A stretch of DNA of 64,000 nucleotides from Saprospiraceae bacterium (lineage in GTDB: Bacteria; Bacteroidota; Bacteroidia; Chitinophagales; Saprospiraceae). This document shows positions 16,896 to 27,300 of this stretch, one piece after another (the first letter of the stretch is position 1; each line of letters starts with the position of its first letter). The notes beneath the pieces are model-generated. The model searched no databases. It saw nothing but the letters and a program-made list of their open reading frames with translations, and was not told the origin of the DNA. The stretch covers positions 1,240,001-1,304,000 of the forward strand of contig JADKAA010000029.1 in assembly GCA_016715465.1 (NCBI GenBank). Direction: 5' to 3'. Made by a program: the position numbers and the translations under genes.

Positions 16896-17690
16896 TTAAA
16901 TATCAGTATCTTTTGGTGTGAGACCAAATAATTTCTCCGCATTTGCCGATGTCAGTCTTGCCACTTCAGTTGCTTCCAAATCCAGCACTTCAGCCAGCTT
17001 TTCCAATATATAATGAAGGTACGATGGTTCATTGGTCTTTCCACGCATGGGTACGGGTGGCAGGTAAGGGCTGTCGGTCTCCAGCACCAGCCATTCAGGT
17101 CCAATGGCTTTCACAACCTCTGGTAAAGTTGAATTTTTATAGGTAAGCACTCCACCTATGCCGAGATAAAAGCCCAGGTCTATGATTTGCCTGGCCTGTT
17201 CAACTGTACCAGTGAAACAATGAAAAACACCCTTCAAATTGCCATACTGACGGTCGGCTATCATTTTAATCGTCATATCCAGTGAATCCCGGGAATGAAT
17301 GACAACCGGGACGTCATAACTTTCAGCCAGACCAATCTGAAAATCAAATGCGATCTTTTGCTCCTCTACCCAGGTTTTGTCCCAATACAGGTCTATGCCT
17401 GTCTCTCCTACTCCATGAAAGGAACGCTTTGCAAACCACTCAGCAACCAATTTCAGCTCCTCCTGGTGATTGCCATCCACCGAACAGGGATGCAAGCCCA
17501 TCATGGACAAACAGAAGGGAAATTCATGTTCCACTGCCATCATGGCTTCAATGGAGTCCCTGTCTATATTGGGCATCATAATGGCGGTTACCCCACTATC
17601 CATAGCTCTTTTCATTACGGCCCGGCGGTCAGAAGAAAGGTTTTCAGCATATACATGGCAATGGGTATCAATTATTTTTATATTTGACAT
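16896..17690 (-). CDS. tatD: TatD-family metal-dependent deoxyribonuclease
   Basis: The protein has 264 residues from the ATG at 17690 (a TTG one codon earlier is less likely). Metal-binding motifs of the TIM-barrel family are all present: IDTHCHVY, GETGIDLYWDK, VIHSRDS, VFHCFTG and ETDSPYLPP. TatD enzymes are Mg-dependent 3'-5' exonucleases acting in DNA repair and degradation. The gene is divergent from the RNase H gene with only 16 bases between start codons, so the two promoters must lie within or overlap the neighbouring coding regions. Confidence 0.93.
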   Translation of the reverse strand: MSNIKIIDTHCHVYAENLSSDRRAVMKRAMDSGVTAIMMPNIDRDSIEAMMAVEHEFPFCLSMMGLHPCSVDGNHQEELKLVAEWFAKRSFHGVGETGIDLYWDKTWVEEQKIAFDFQIGLAESYDVPVVIHSRDSLDMTIKMIADRQYGNLKGVFHCFTGTVEQARQIIDLGFYLGIGGVLTYKNSTLPEVVKAIGPEWLVLETDSPYLPPVPMRGKTNEPSYLHYILEKLAEVLDLEATEVARLTSANAEKLFGLTPKDTDI

Positions 17691-17706
17691 CAAATTACTT
17701 TCAGTT

Positions 17707-18351
17707 TTGAAGAAACAAAAATACTATGTTGTCTGGCAGGGTGTACGTCCGGGCATATACAATGATTGGGAAACTGCCAAAAAACAAATTTCCGGCTTTC
17801 CGGGAGCCCAATACAAATCGTATCCTACCCGACAAGAGGCTGAAGTGGCTTTCAAATCTGCTCCGGATTTCTATTCCGGCCCAATTACCAAATCCGTTAG
17901 AAATACGGGGGGGTCTATCGCCACTTTGATCCAGCAGGGCCTCGTCATTAAAAACAGCATCTGTGTAGATGCAGCCTGCTCGGGAAATCCGGGAGATCTG
18001 GAATACAGAGGCGTTGAAACGGCCACCGGAAAGGAAATCTTCAGGATTGGCCCATTGGCCATGGGCACCAACAATCTGGGAGAATTTTTAGCCATCGTCC
18101 ATGCCGCAGCACTTTTCGAACTTAAAGGAAACAGCGAGACAGTCATTTACACCGATTCCAGGACTGCCATAGCCTGGATACGACAAAAAAATATAAAAAC
18201 CACCTTGCAGAAAAGTGAGGTAAACAAAGACTTATTTGCCCTTGTGGAACGTGGGTTAACCTGGTTAAAAACCCATACCATTCAAAACAGAATCATTCAT
18301 TGGGATACGCCCGGCTGGGGGGAGATCCCGGCAGATTTTGGTCGCAAGTAA
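17707..18351 (+). CDS. rnhA: Ribonuclease H with N-terminal hybrid-binding domain, TTG start
   Basis: The protein has 214 residues. An N-terminal RNase-H1-type binding domain (about 5-50: YYVVWQGVRPGIY, GAQYKSYPTRQEA) precedes the catalytic domain. Catalytic acidic residues are in ICVDAACSGNPG, NNLGEFLAIVHA, VIYTDSRTA and the C-terminal WGEIPADFGR. It would degrade RNA in RNA-DNA hybrids. The frame is open far upstream, but homology begins at LKKQKYYVVW, so the TTG at 17707 is chosen; no ATG fits. It converges on def with a 1-base gap. Confidence 0.88.
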   Translation: MKKQKYYVVWQGVRPGIYNDWETAKKQISGFPGAQYKSYPTRQEAEVAFKSAPDFYSGPITKSVRNTGGSIATLIQQGLVIKNSICVDAACSGNPGDLEYRGVETATGKEIFRIGPLAMGTNNLGEFLAIVHAAALFELKGNSETVIYTDSRTAIAWIRQKNIKTTLQKSEVNKDLFALVERGLTWLKTHTIQNRIIHWDTPGWGEIPADFGRK

Positions 18352-18352
18352 A

Positions 18353-18904
18353 TCAGGCAAATTTCATTCGATAACTTACCGAAGTATTGCCCCGCCTGAT
18401 ATTTTCAAGCTTTCTCTGTATGAGTTTCTTTTTGAGGGGATTGAGTTTTTCGATAAATAACCTGCCTTCAATGTGGTCATATTCGTGCTGGATAACCCGG
18501 GCATTCATGCCATCATACCGTTCCTCGACAAGTTCAAACTTTTCATTGTAATAACTTATTTTGATGACACTCTTCCTTTCTACGTCACCTACAATGTTGG
18601 GAATGCTCAGGCAACCTTCTTCATAAGCCCATGGCTCACCATTTTCATCCAGCATCCTGGCATTGATGAACACCTTTTTTATGCCTTTCTCTTCCTCTCC
18701 CTCTTCCTGAATCTGCACCGTATCCACCACGAATAAACGGATGGCAAGCCCGATTTGCGGGGCAGCCAGACCAACGCCTTTGGCATGGTACATTGTTTCC
18801 CACATACTTTCAATCAGCAAATCGAGTTCAGGATATGTATTTTCAATGTCATTGCCCATTTTTTTCAAAACGGGGTGTCCGTAGGCATAAATCGGTAGAA
18901 TCAT
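18353..18904 (-). CDS. def: Peptide deformylase
   Basis: The protein has 183 residues. The three deformylase motifs are intact: GVGLAAPQIG, EGCLSIP (metal-binding Cys) and QHEYDHIEG (HExxH). It removes the formyl group from nascent N-termini using Fe2+ or a similar metal. Its ATG overlaps the ruvX stop by one base (TGATG), so the two genes are co-transcribed and probably translationally coupled. Confidence 0.97.
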   Translation of the reverse strand: MILPIYAYGHPVLKKMGNDIENTYPELDLLIESMWETMYHAKGVGLAAPQIGLAIRLFVVDTVQIQEEGEEEKGIKKVFINARMLDENGEPWAYEEGCLSIPNIVGDVERKSVIKISYYNEKFELVEERYDGMNARVIQHEYDHIEGRLFIEKLNPLKKKLIQRKLENIRRGNTSVSYRMKFA

Positions 18905-19314
18905 CAGATATGTCCTAAATATTTTTGTAAAATTAATACAGCACTCACTTTGTCAACCAGCGCTTTATCCCGTCTTTTTGACTTGCGTGCACCTGATAAA
19001 AAAATCACCTCCCTGGATTGCACCGAAGTAAAAGATTCATCCTCAAAATCAATCTCCAATCCCGGAAATTTAGTTTTAATAAAAGTGACCAGTTCGTCAA
19101 TTTTGGGCTTCAGGTGTGTAAAATTACCGTCCTTGTGCCTGGGTAAGCCGATGACCATCTTATCCACTTTTTCATTAATCAAATATCCGGATAAAAAGTT
19201 CTTTAACTCCTGGGTTTCTATGGTATCGAGACCAGTGACAATTAATTGAAGCGGGTCAGTAACTGCTACACCTGTGCGTTTTTCACCGTAATCCAAACCC
19301 ATTATTCTTCCCAT
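18904..19314 (-). CDS. ruvX: Putative pre-16S rRNA nuclease / Holliday junction resolvase-like YqgF
   Basis: The protein has 136 residues from the ATG at 19314. YqgF motifs are GLDYGEKRTGVAVTD (first Asp), VIGLPRHKDG, EDESFTSVQS and KALVDKVSAVLILQKYL (final Asp). It is an RNase-H-fold nuclease implicated in 16S rRNA 5' maturation. A longer frame to 19386 is rejected: the family starts at MGRIMGLDYG, and a -7 element lies only 7 bases upstream of this ATG. That spacing implies a very short leader. def follows with a one-base overlap. Confidence 0.93.
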   Translation of the reverse strand: MGRIMGLDYGEKRTGVAVTDPLQLIVTGLDTIETQELKNFLSGYLINEKVDKMVIGLPRHKDGNFTHLKPKIDELVTFIKTKFPGLEIDFEDESFTSVQSREVIFLSGARKSKRRDKALVDKVSAVLILQKYLGHI

Positions 19315-19320
19315 CGGCGG

Positions 19321-19328
19321 CAAAGATA
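19321..19328 (-). promoter_or_regulatory. Bacteroidota -7 element directly before ruvX
   Basis: The minus strand reads TATCTTTG. Transcription would begin at about the ruvX ATG, giving a nearly leaderless mRNA. Confidence 0.6.
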
Positions 19329-19337
19329 CAAAATTGA

Positions 19338-19377
19338 CAAAAAGAAAAGACCCCCTCTGTTTGCACAGAAGGGGGTC
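19338..19377 (-). terminator. Rho-independent terminator of the 19413-23792 gene
   Basis: On the minus strand GACCCCCTTCTGT pairs with ACAGAGGGGGTC (one bulged base, GCAA loop), followed by TTTTCTTTTT. It sits between the surface-protein stop and the ruvX promoter, and so insulates the two. Confidence 0.85.
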
Positions 19378-19412
19378 CCATCCCAAAAACAGTAAACTTT
19401 ACGCTTTACAAT

Positions 19413-22400
19413 TTATTCTATGACAACCATTTTCCTGGTGGCTGTGTACTCTCCTGCTTCAACCTGATAGTACAATACACCACTTTGACTCAATTGTGAT
19501 TTCTCAATATTGATGGTGTGTGTACCGGCAGCATAATGCCTGTTGATCTGCTTCACTACTTTTCCGGTAATGTCAAAGATCTTCAGTGAAACATCACTTG
19601 CGGCTGGCAATCTGAATTGAATGTTGGTGTTGGCTGAGAATGGGTTTGGTGTGTTCTGGTATAATTCAAAACCCGCCAAATCTTCCGCTGACCTCATGGT
19701 CACATTCATTACTTCAAATTCATCGCTGTATGCCTCTGCCCTGGTGACATCTGAAGTGATTTCAAACAGATTAGATGTGTTTCCGTCCACATTTGCATAG
19801 AATGTGATTGACACTACATCTGAAACTTCCTGTGCGTTGTCTTTATTCCAGCTTAATGTTACCAGTCCTTCATTGATCCTGTTCCATCCGATGTTTCCTT
19901 CAGTTACATCCGCATCCAAACCGTCAATAGATTTGATTTCAACGGCTGCTGCATTGTATTTAAGGGTGAACTGCATACCAGTAAGCATTGCTGCTGTTTC
20001 AGCCCTCAGATTCATGGTAACCATTTGTCCTTTTATGAATGTCTGCGCATCTGCAATCAAATTCAATTGCGTATTGCTTCTTGGTTCTGCAACTTCATTT
20101 ACCGCATTTGCTACTGCAGAAGCATTTACGTCTCCTACTTTCACCGCTGTAAAGTCAACCTTGACATCCGTATGGAGTTCATTGATTTCGTAGCTTTCCT
20201 TGATCTCACCCGAATGGGCATTGTATGGATCAGCAAATGTAAATGACTTGTCAATAAATCTCCATGAGTTGTTGTCCTGTAGCTTATCATTGATACCCAG
20301 GATCAGTTTTCTGAGGTCAACAAGGTCTGAAGCGGTAATCTTCTTATCCTTGTTTACATCTGCCGCTATCAAAAGATAAGGACTTGTAAGTTTGTCAATA
20401 CCCAGGATATGTCTCTGGATCAATACGAGGTCAAGTGTTGAAACACCGTTCATGTAATCGTCATCTTTAAGACCACTGAGCACATAGGATCCGCCAACCG
20501 GCATATCTACAAAATTGTATTGACCTTCGTTGTTTGACGTCTGAAGCATTTGTTCGGTGCTCTGAAGCACGATGGTAGCATTCTCAACACCCTGAGCTGT
20601 TTCAGTCATTACGTTACCATTAATGGCTACCCTGTTGCCTGTTGTTGTAGAAGGACATGCATTCATATTGTCCTGGATATCAATGAACGTCTTTGCCCAT
20701 GATCTAATGGTATCACCCAAAGGTGTTATGACAGATGCATAGATGGTTACTTCTCTTCTTCCTTTGGGGCATTCGAATATCATGCTTCTGTCATTTATAT
20801 TTGGTGTAAACGATAAATACACCAAATCATGACAGGGATGGAATGAGCCGTTGTCAAAATCACTTGCCCAAATTTCTACCATTCCCCAGTCGATGGTACC
20901 ATCGTTGTTAAGGTCCTGTGGCATTAGATCAACAGCCAGACCGTTCAAAAGATAAGGTGTTGCTGCCTTACAATTTACAATGGTGAAGTATTGGTCGCAG
21001 GCGGTTATATTGCCACACTTGTCTTCAAATATCCAGTGAACCCTGTGTGATCCAACAGGATAAGTTCCCGAAGCATTTGCAATGGTAGGATTGGCTTGTG
21101 TTGCACTTGTACCTGTGCCTGATTTTGAGAGACCTGATTCGAAAGAGCCATTATTATATAAGTCAATTTTGGCATACCACTTGAGGCCACGGGTACAATC
21201 GTCTGTTGCAGATGCGGTGAGTTCAATGAAACCATCCAAACATTCAGCATCATAAGTACATACCTCTTTGGCGGCACAACTGCTGATGATTACCGGTTTC
21301 ACCGTGTTGTTAACTTTAATTACCTGCGTATAACTCCATGTCTCATATTTTCCATTGATAAACTGGCACCAGTCGATGATGGTCCATGTCCTCAATATTT
21401 TGAAACAAGCTATTCCATTGGTGTTGTTAAATGTAAATATCTGGTCGTCATAATCTGCACCAACGAGTTGGCAAACCCCATCCAGGATTACAGGTCTTCC
21501 TGTTTCAGAAGGAAGGTAATCATCTGAAGTAGGATCATCACATCCTTCCATCGCTACATCTGCTGGCCAGATGATGTCATCATTTGGATCATTTGGATTG
21601 TAAATATTTACCCAGAAAGGATCTGTTTGCTTAAAGGTTATCCTTTGCGTACAACTTGCTGTCCTTTGTCCATTATCCGTAGCTGTGATGGTCCTTACAA
21701 TGTGACCTATGTTACACTGATTGATGGTATCTTTATAAGTTTCATTCATTGTAAAACCACAATTGTCAGATACAGTAGCAGTTCCAAAAGTAGCGCCCAG
21801 ATTATTAAAATCAAATGGGGTGTCGCAATTTACAGTAACCGGATATGGACAGGTAATTACCGGAGGCAATTTATCCTGCACAATGGCATTGACCATACAA
21901 TCATTCCAGTTGCTTGCCGCATCGATCACCCTGAACTGTACCATCACAGGATTGGGGTTCTGCGCAGTGCCGATGTCTTCGCAGCAAAATCTCGCATACG
22001 AACTGAATCCGCATGGATCAGTGATTTCAACGATATACTTGTTAGGGTAATAATTAGTCAATCCATATACTAATGTATCCGCGGTTAAGCATAAATAAAT
22101 ATCATTAGGATCTATGGATGCCTGCAACATTTGGTTACTTTTTAGTGCATATGGTATAAAGGGAGCTCCACTTTCCCACGATGTTTCATTATGATTAAGG
22201 TCGATATTTAAACCTATGGTATAACATTCGTCTTTATGGTGCTCACCCAACTGTCCTGCAAGCCACTGGGCTTCAGCCTGCGTTTCCAGTGATACTGCAT
22301 AACCACCCATGGCTTTTGCTGTTTTGAATGCGTGTCTTCCTACCAACGGGTGGCTCGATGCATAATAGTAGTGTCCATCTCTGGTACCCAAATAGTGGAA

Positions 22401-23792
22401 GCCAGGAAACTCTGGAGCATCACATGGACCACATGGTGTGTCCATTCTGCGCACCAGCATTTTGGCTAGCTGGCACTCATCATAAGAGCCATCGTCAAAT
22501 GAAGAAGCATGCACATATGCCTTTCCGTCAGAAGTGAGGCCTACCACCGTATTCTGATCGCAAACTGCCACAGGAGGTGTGCGGTCTTCAACCCATACAT
22601 AAATGGTTTCTTCAGAATAGTTTCCACACGCGTCGGTTGCCCTGTAAGTCAATTGATGATATCCTATTTCCAGGGTTGTCGTTCCTCCGTTTCCATAAAT
22701 GATCGGAATTCCCCCAGAAACAGTAACGGTTACCTTATTTTCTGGTGTGCAGTTATCAACTGCCTTTATGGCAGGAACTTGTACAATGGCTTCACATTTA
22801 TGAGGAGAGGTAGAAACTGTAAGGTCTTTTGCTCCGGTAATCACAGGCGCTTTAGTATCTGCAATTTCAATCATTTGTGTGATTGTCCTGTCCCGCTGTG
22901 GTGAGGAACAAGACCACTCGATGATGGTCCAGGTCCTCAATATCTTAGTGACACAACCAATGGCTGGCAAACGCTGATCTCTGTAATCAACCAGCAAATT
23001 ACATTCCACATAAGGATTTGGCCACAATTTAATACCATCCAATTTAGGAGTACCTGTTACATCCGGATGAGGATTGCCATTTGCATCCTTTTTCCAGTTG
23101 CCATCACATTGAAGATTGTTTGTTGGATACAAATAATTTGAAGGTGGATCAATATCATCCATATCATCAATTGCCAATACATTAAATGAAATGGTACATG
23201 GCGCTGATTTATTGCCAGACTTGTCTGTGGCAATATACGTTCTGGTTATAACCTTTAGCACATTGTCAGGTAGTTGTGTATTAATACAGTCATTGTTGAT
23301 TACAAGCGAATCAGTGACAAATAATGTATAATGATCACAATTTTCAATAACATTTGGCTCATAATTGTCCAATTCAAAACAATAAATGTCATCGGGATCC
23401 TGACAAACAATTTGGGGTGGTAATTTATCTTCTATGTGAAGATATCCCCAGCAGGAATTACCCGAATTTAAATCGATAACCTTTGCCTCCAGTACCTTAC
23501 CGACATGATCGGAAGTAACGGTGGCATTGGGAACTAAAATGCCATTGTGCCTTACTTCAACGATAAAACTACCGTTTGGACAAGAACTTGGCGGTACTGT
23601 GCCCAGCATCATTTGAGGTGTAATCACAGCAGTGCAGGAAGCATTATCTAAAGATACCTGAACATTGCTGTTACACCCCAAAGAACATGGGCTCTGACTG
23701 AAGGATGATACTGAACTAATCAGCACCATCGCCACAGCCATAAGTAAACTTTTGGCTGTGTTTTGTAAAAACGTAAGTTGCGTTTTCTTCAT
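19413..23792 (-). CDS. Giant T9SS-secreted surface protein: HYR-like repeats, C-type-lectin-like domain, dockerin, cohesin-like domain, type A sorting domain
   Basis: The protein has 1459 residues from the ATG at 23792, with a signal peptide ending near SSFSQ. HYR/Ig-like repeats with the pattern DKxPPxIxCP and TDxCGN-like turns fill most of residues 40-1000. A C-type-lectin-like segment lies at about 455-550 (GHYYYASSHPLVGRHAF, NETSWESGAPFIPY). A carboxypeptidase-regulatory-like unit precedes a dockerin (about 1105-1175; canonical loop DVNKDKKITASDL, degenerate first loop NGVSTLDL). A cohesin-like domain (about 1245-1365) and a T9SS type A sorting domain (ELYQNTPNPFSANT...) end the protein. 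It would be exported by T9SS and attached at the cell surface. Having dockerin and cohesin in one chain permits head-to-tail assembly; that is inference. Confidence 0.88.
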   Translation of the reverse strand: MKKTQLTFLQNTAKSLLMAVAMVLISSVSSFSQSPCSLGCNSNVQVSLDNASCTAVITPQMMLGTVPPSSCPNGSFIVEVRHNGILVPNATVTSDHVGKVLEAKVIDLNSGNSCWGYLHIEDKLPPQIVCQDPDDIYCFELDNYEPNVIENCDHYTLFVTDSLVINNDCINTQLPDNVLKVITRTYIATDKSGNKSAPCTISFNVLAIDDMDDIDPPSNYLYPTNNLQCDGNWKKDANGNPHPDVTGTPKLDGIKLWPNPYVECNLLVDYRDQRLPAIGCVTKILRTWTIIEWSCSSPQRDRTITQMIEIADTKAPVITGAKDLTVSTSPHKCEAIVQVPAIKAVDNCTPENKVTVTVSGGIPIIYGNGGTTTLEIGYHQLTYRATDACGNYSEETIYVWVEDRTPPVAVCDQNTVVGLTSDGKAYVHASSFDDGSYDECQLAKMLVRRMDTPCGPCDAPEFPGFHYLGTRDGHYYYASSHPLVGRHAFKTAKAMGGYAVSLETQAEAQWLAGQLGEHHKDECYTIGLNIDLNHNETSWESGAPFIPYALKSNQMLQASIDPNDIYLCLTADTLVYGLTNYYPNKYIVEITDPCGFSSYARFCCEDIGTAQNPNPVMVQFRVIDAASNWNDCMVNAIVQDKLPPVITCPYPVTVNCDTPFDFNNLGATFGTATVSDNCGFTMNETYKDTINQCNIGHIVRTITATDNGQRTASCTQRITFKQTDPFWVNIYNPNDPNDDIIWPADVAMEGCDDPTSDDYLPSETGRPVILDGVCQLVGADYDDQIFTFNNTNGIACFKILRTWTIIDWCQFINGKYETWSYTQVIKVNNTVKPVIISSCAAKEVCTYDAECLDGFIELTASATDDCTRGLKWYAKIDLYNNGSFESGLSKSGTGTSATQANPTIANASGTYPVGSHRVHWIFEDKCGNITACDQYFTIVNCKAATPYLLNGLAVDLMPQDLNNDGTIDWGMVEIWASDFDNGSFHPCHDLVYLSFTPNINDRSMIFECPKGRREVTIYASVITPLGDTIRSWAKTFIDIQDNMNACPSTTTGNRVAINGNVMTETAQGVENATIVLQSTEQMLQTSNNEGQYNFVDMPVGGSYVLSGLKDDDYMNGVSTLDLVLIQRHILGIDKLTSPYLLIAADVNKDKKITASDLVDLRKLILGINDKLQDNNSWRFIDKSFTFADPYNAHSGEIKESYEINELHTDVKVDFTAVKVGDVNASAVANAVNEVAEPRSNTQLNLIADAQTFIKGQMVTMNLRAETAAMLTGMQFTLKYNAAAVEIKSIDGLDADVTEGNIGWNRINEGLVTLSWNKDNAQEVSDVVSITFYANVDGNTSNLFEITSDVTRAEAYSDEFEVMNVTMRSAEDLAGFELYQNTPNPFSANTNIQFRLPAASDVSLKIFDITGKVVKQINRHYAAGTHTINIEKSQLSQSGVLYYQVEAGEYTATRKMVVIE

Positions 23793-23998
23793 GAGATCCA
23801 ATTTTTTGAGTTTGTTTAAAAATTATACTGTTATGGAATTTTCATTCCTCGAAAAAACAAAGTCATATAGCAATGAGCATGCTATTGGATCTATATATCA
23901 AAACCAGGTAGTGGTAATAAGAAAATTATTGGTAGGTAATATTATTGTATCTCAGGTAGGAAAGGTTGTTCTATTAAGACGAAATACAATTTCAGGGA

Positions 23999-24006
23999 CA
24001 AATATA
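23999..24006 (-). promoter_or_regulatory. Bacteroidota -7 element with a long leader before the 23792 gene
   Basis: The minus strand reads TATATTTG, about 207 bases upstream of the ATG. The intervening leader is A+T-rich and holds no gene. The rest of the gap to 24255 is also A+T-rich, with no gene visible. Confidence 0.5.
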
Positions 24007-24255
24007 GAATTATTGTAATATGATTATATACCTTTTTTATGGTATTTTTCACATTAATATATAATAACACTTATAATATACTGTATATCTATTGTTTACA
24101 AATATTTTATTAGATAATGTTTTTATCAAGTTAATTTCTGCAGTTTAAACAAAGCCACTTGTGATCAATTTAATGACACTTTCAACCTTCCATTTACATA
24201 GGTAACCTGAAAATAGTAAGGTGCTACCACATCGCGGACTTTCGAACTGATCCAA

Positions 24256-24290
24256 CAAAAAAGCCCCCCTTCAATTGCTTGAAGAGAGGC
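24256..24290 (-). terminator. Terminator of the giant gene 24353-30656
   Basis: On the minus strand a hairpin with stem TTCAA/TTGAA extended imperfectly by GCCTC/GGGGC-like pairs is followed by TTTTTT. It is 63 bases after the stop. Confidence 0.7.
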
Positions 24291-24352
24291 CATCCCAAAA
24301 ACCGATTATTTTAAAGCCGGGTAGGTGTTACCCTACCCGAACTCATCAGTCA

Positions 24353-27300
24353 TTACTCGATTACTATCATCGCTTTGGTGGCTGTAAAGTCACCGCTTTC
24401 GATTGTATAGTACACTACGCCGCTTACCGGTACGTCATTCCTGTTGAATTCAACACTGTTCATACCTTTTACTGCGTTTACTGTCCTGGTGTGTACCAAC
24501 TTGCCTGTTACATCCATTACCGTAAAGGTCGCTTCTCCTGCCGCTGGCATGTTGAAGTTTACCACTGTATTGGTCTTGAATGGGTTTGGTTCGTTCTGAT
24601 ACATGGCATAGCCTGCTGTTTCTGCTTCTCCGCTTCTGAAGTTCAAATCCAACCTGTTGGTCTCCATTTCACTTCCAGCATATGATTCTGACCTTGTTAC
24701 GTCAGAGCCTACACTCATCATATTGCTCAACCTGCCTGATGTTGTTGCCTTCATCACTACCGTAAACAATACTTCGCCTTCTGTTGCATTGACTGCTTTC
24801 TCGCTTGCCCAGCTCATGGTCATGGTGTTTGCTGATGGTACGCCATAGTTGCTTTCGTCAACACTGATCGCTCCACTCTTCACTTCTAACAATTCCATGC
24901 CGTTCAACTTAGCTGTAAACTGGTAACCGAAGATTTGATTGAAGTTTGATGCCGTTACGTCGATCGTTACAATCTCTCCTGCATTTACTGTCTTATCTTC
25001 TGCCACAAACTTCAACACCTTGCTGGTCCTGTTGTCTGCTGCTACTCCTGTCGCTGCTACTGCATCGTTGTTTACGTCTCCCACTTTGATACCTGTGAAG
25101 TCATTGCCTGTTACATCTCCTGCTACATTCAATGAGATACTCCTTGGTGCTCCAAATGGATTGGTTGCATCTGCATAACCATATGACTTAGGTACAAATA
25201 CCCAGCTGTCATTGTTACTCAACTTGTCGGTCATACCCAATATCAGTTTCCTCAACTCTACAAGGTCACTTGCAGTTACCTTTCCGTCTTTGTTGACATC
25301 TGCTGCCAATAATTTCTCAGGACTGTCAAGTTTCGCCAAGCCCAGGATATGTCTCTGGATCATTACCAAGTCTAAGGTACTTACGCCGTTGCTGTAGTCA
25401 TCTACTTTAGATGCACTTACTTCGTAGTTGCCATCCTGGATGCCAGTGAATGCGTAGTTGCCATTGGCTACCTGATACCTTGGAAACTCTGGTACATTTG
25501 CATCGATCTTCACGTTTACGTTATTGATCGGCTCTTGTGCCTTTGTTACCAGATTACCTGATACTCTTGCTCCACCACAACCTCCCTGGTTGTCAATCAA
25601 TGTCAGTGTGATTGAACAGAAGTCTGTGTTCAACTTGCTATCCCATACACTCATATTCAAGGTGATCGGTGATGCTTCTACATCGTCGCAATTGAAGATC
25701 ATCGCTGATGACCTGTAGTTTGGTACCCATCTCTGTGCATTTCCCAATCCAGGCAGCTGCCGTAGATTCCTGTCCTGCTCCTGTGAAGTAGTGCTCTACT
25801 GCCAATTTTGACAATACAGGGTGTTCTCCGTTGAATGTGTACAATAATGCATTTTGAGGTGTACAGTTGTCGAAAGAACCTTTGTTGAAGTCGATTGCCC
25901 ACAATTCTACCTGGCCATTCTGCATCACTGCTGAACTCAGGCTTACGCAGTATGGGGTCGGTGCTTTCTTGTCAACTACCATGAACGTGCTGTAACAGTC
26001 TGTTACGTTGCCACAGCCATCCGTTACTTTCCACTGTACTTTGTGCGCCGTCATCTCTGCATCCAATACAAACGATGGAATTACCACTTTGTCTCCGCTT
26101 CCTGTTGGCTTCACGTATGCATCTCGTATGCCGTTTCCGTTTGTATCGTTTCCTAAGTTGTTATCGTTGGTCGGTAAGAAACTTGAGAATTCTAGGTCTG
26201 TTGTGCCGTTGCCCCACAGATCCACAAATACCTGCCACTTCAACCAGCCTTTTGCTGTACAGCCACTTGTATCCGTTGCTGTCGCTGTCAAGCTTACCGT
26301 GCCCTCACAGAAGCCGCTGGATTCGCAGGGTTTGGATTCGCTGCAAACATCGTATCCCTACATGTCAATTCTGGCTTGATGTCATCCTTGTACTTGTAGT
26401 ACTTAACATATTCGCCCTTATCTCCTTTCACTGCTCCTGTACACCAGTTGATGTATGTGTATGTCACTTTCCACTTCTTACATACCCCGTCTTCAAACAG
26501 GAATGTATCGATGTGGATGTTCTCGCCTATTACATCACATGGGCGACCTTCTACTTTTTGGCTTGTCGCCATCTTTGATGTCATCTGCTGTAAAGTCACA
26601 TTCTGCATCCTCTACCTTATTTGACGGTGGTGTTACCTTAAAGGTGCTTGGCAATGCCGATACCGTAATAGTCTGGTAACAGTTTACCGTTACTGCTGTT
26701 GCGCCTTCTCCTTTGATGGCTCTGAACTCCCTTCTGATCTTTCCTACATTCTCACATGTATTCGTCCAGCTTGGCGTGTCCTTGTATTCTACTTCTACTC
26801 CGTTACACAGGTCGTATGCTATCGCTGGTCCGCCTGTCATTGTCAGGTTTACGCCTTCTACACTTTTCCATGAGGTGCTCAGGTTCAACTCCATATCACA
26901 AGTGATGGTTACATCATCCGGACATACTATTACCGGTGGTAATTTGTTCTCTACCCTGATGTCTGCCCATGTCTCATTGTAATTGTCCTGCATGCCATCA
27001 ATGATCAGGTTGTCACCTATCGTTGCATTCATGTTGCCATTGTCCCACACCCTCAGGATTACCTGATGTACTGCACTGATCGTGCCTCCTAAATCCTCGC
27101 AACAGAATTTTACATATTCTCCGTTGTCCGTATCGTTTGCATTGTCAAATGGGTGTGCCCACTTCTGCTGTGGTGATGAACTTGCATCATTATTGAATGT
27201 GCTGTTGTTGTTGTGGCCATCTATGCCTATATTGCCACAGCTCGGTGCTTCAGCACCTTGTGCATCTGCTGGCCTTCTGATTTCCAACTTCACTCCACTA

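Noticed and set aside
19315..19386. Longer N-terminus for ruvX
   Set aside because: The extra residues are not family-like and overlap the terminator of the neighbouring gene and the -7 element.
21005..21277. Alternative-frame ORF inside the lectin-containing giant gene
   Set aside because: It is compositionally biased (Gln/Val-rich) as expected of a shadow frame, and the main frame is continuous here.
26008..26578. Two plus-strand ORFs over the frameshifted part of the giant gene
   Set aside because: They are antisense shadows that appear long only because the gene composition avoids stops on that strand.
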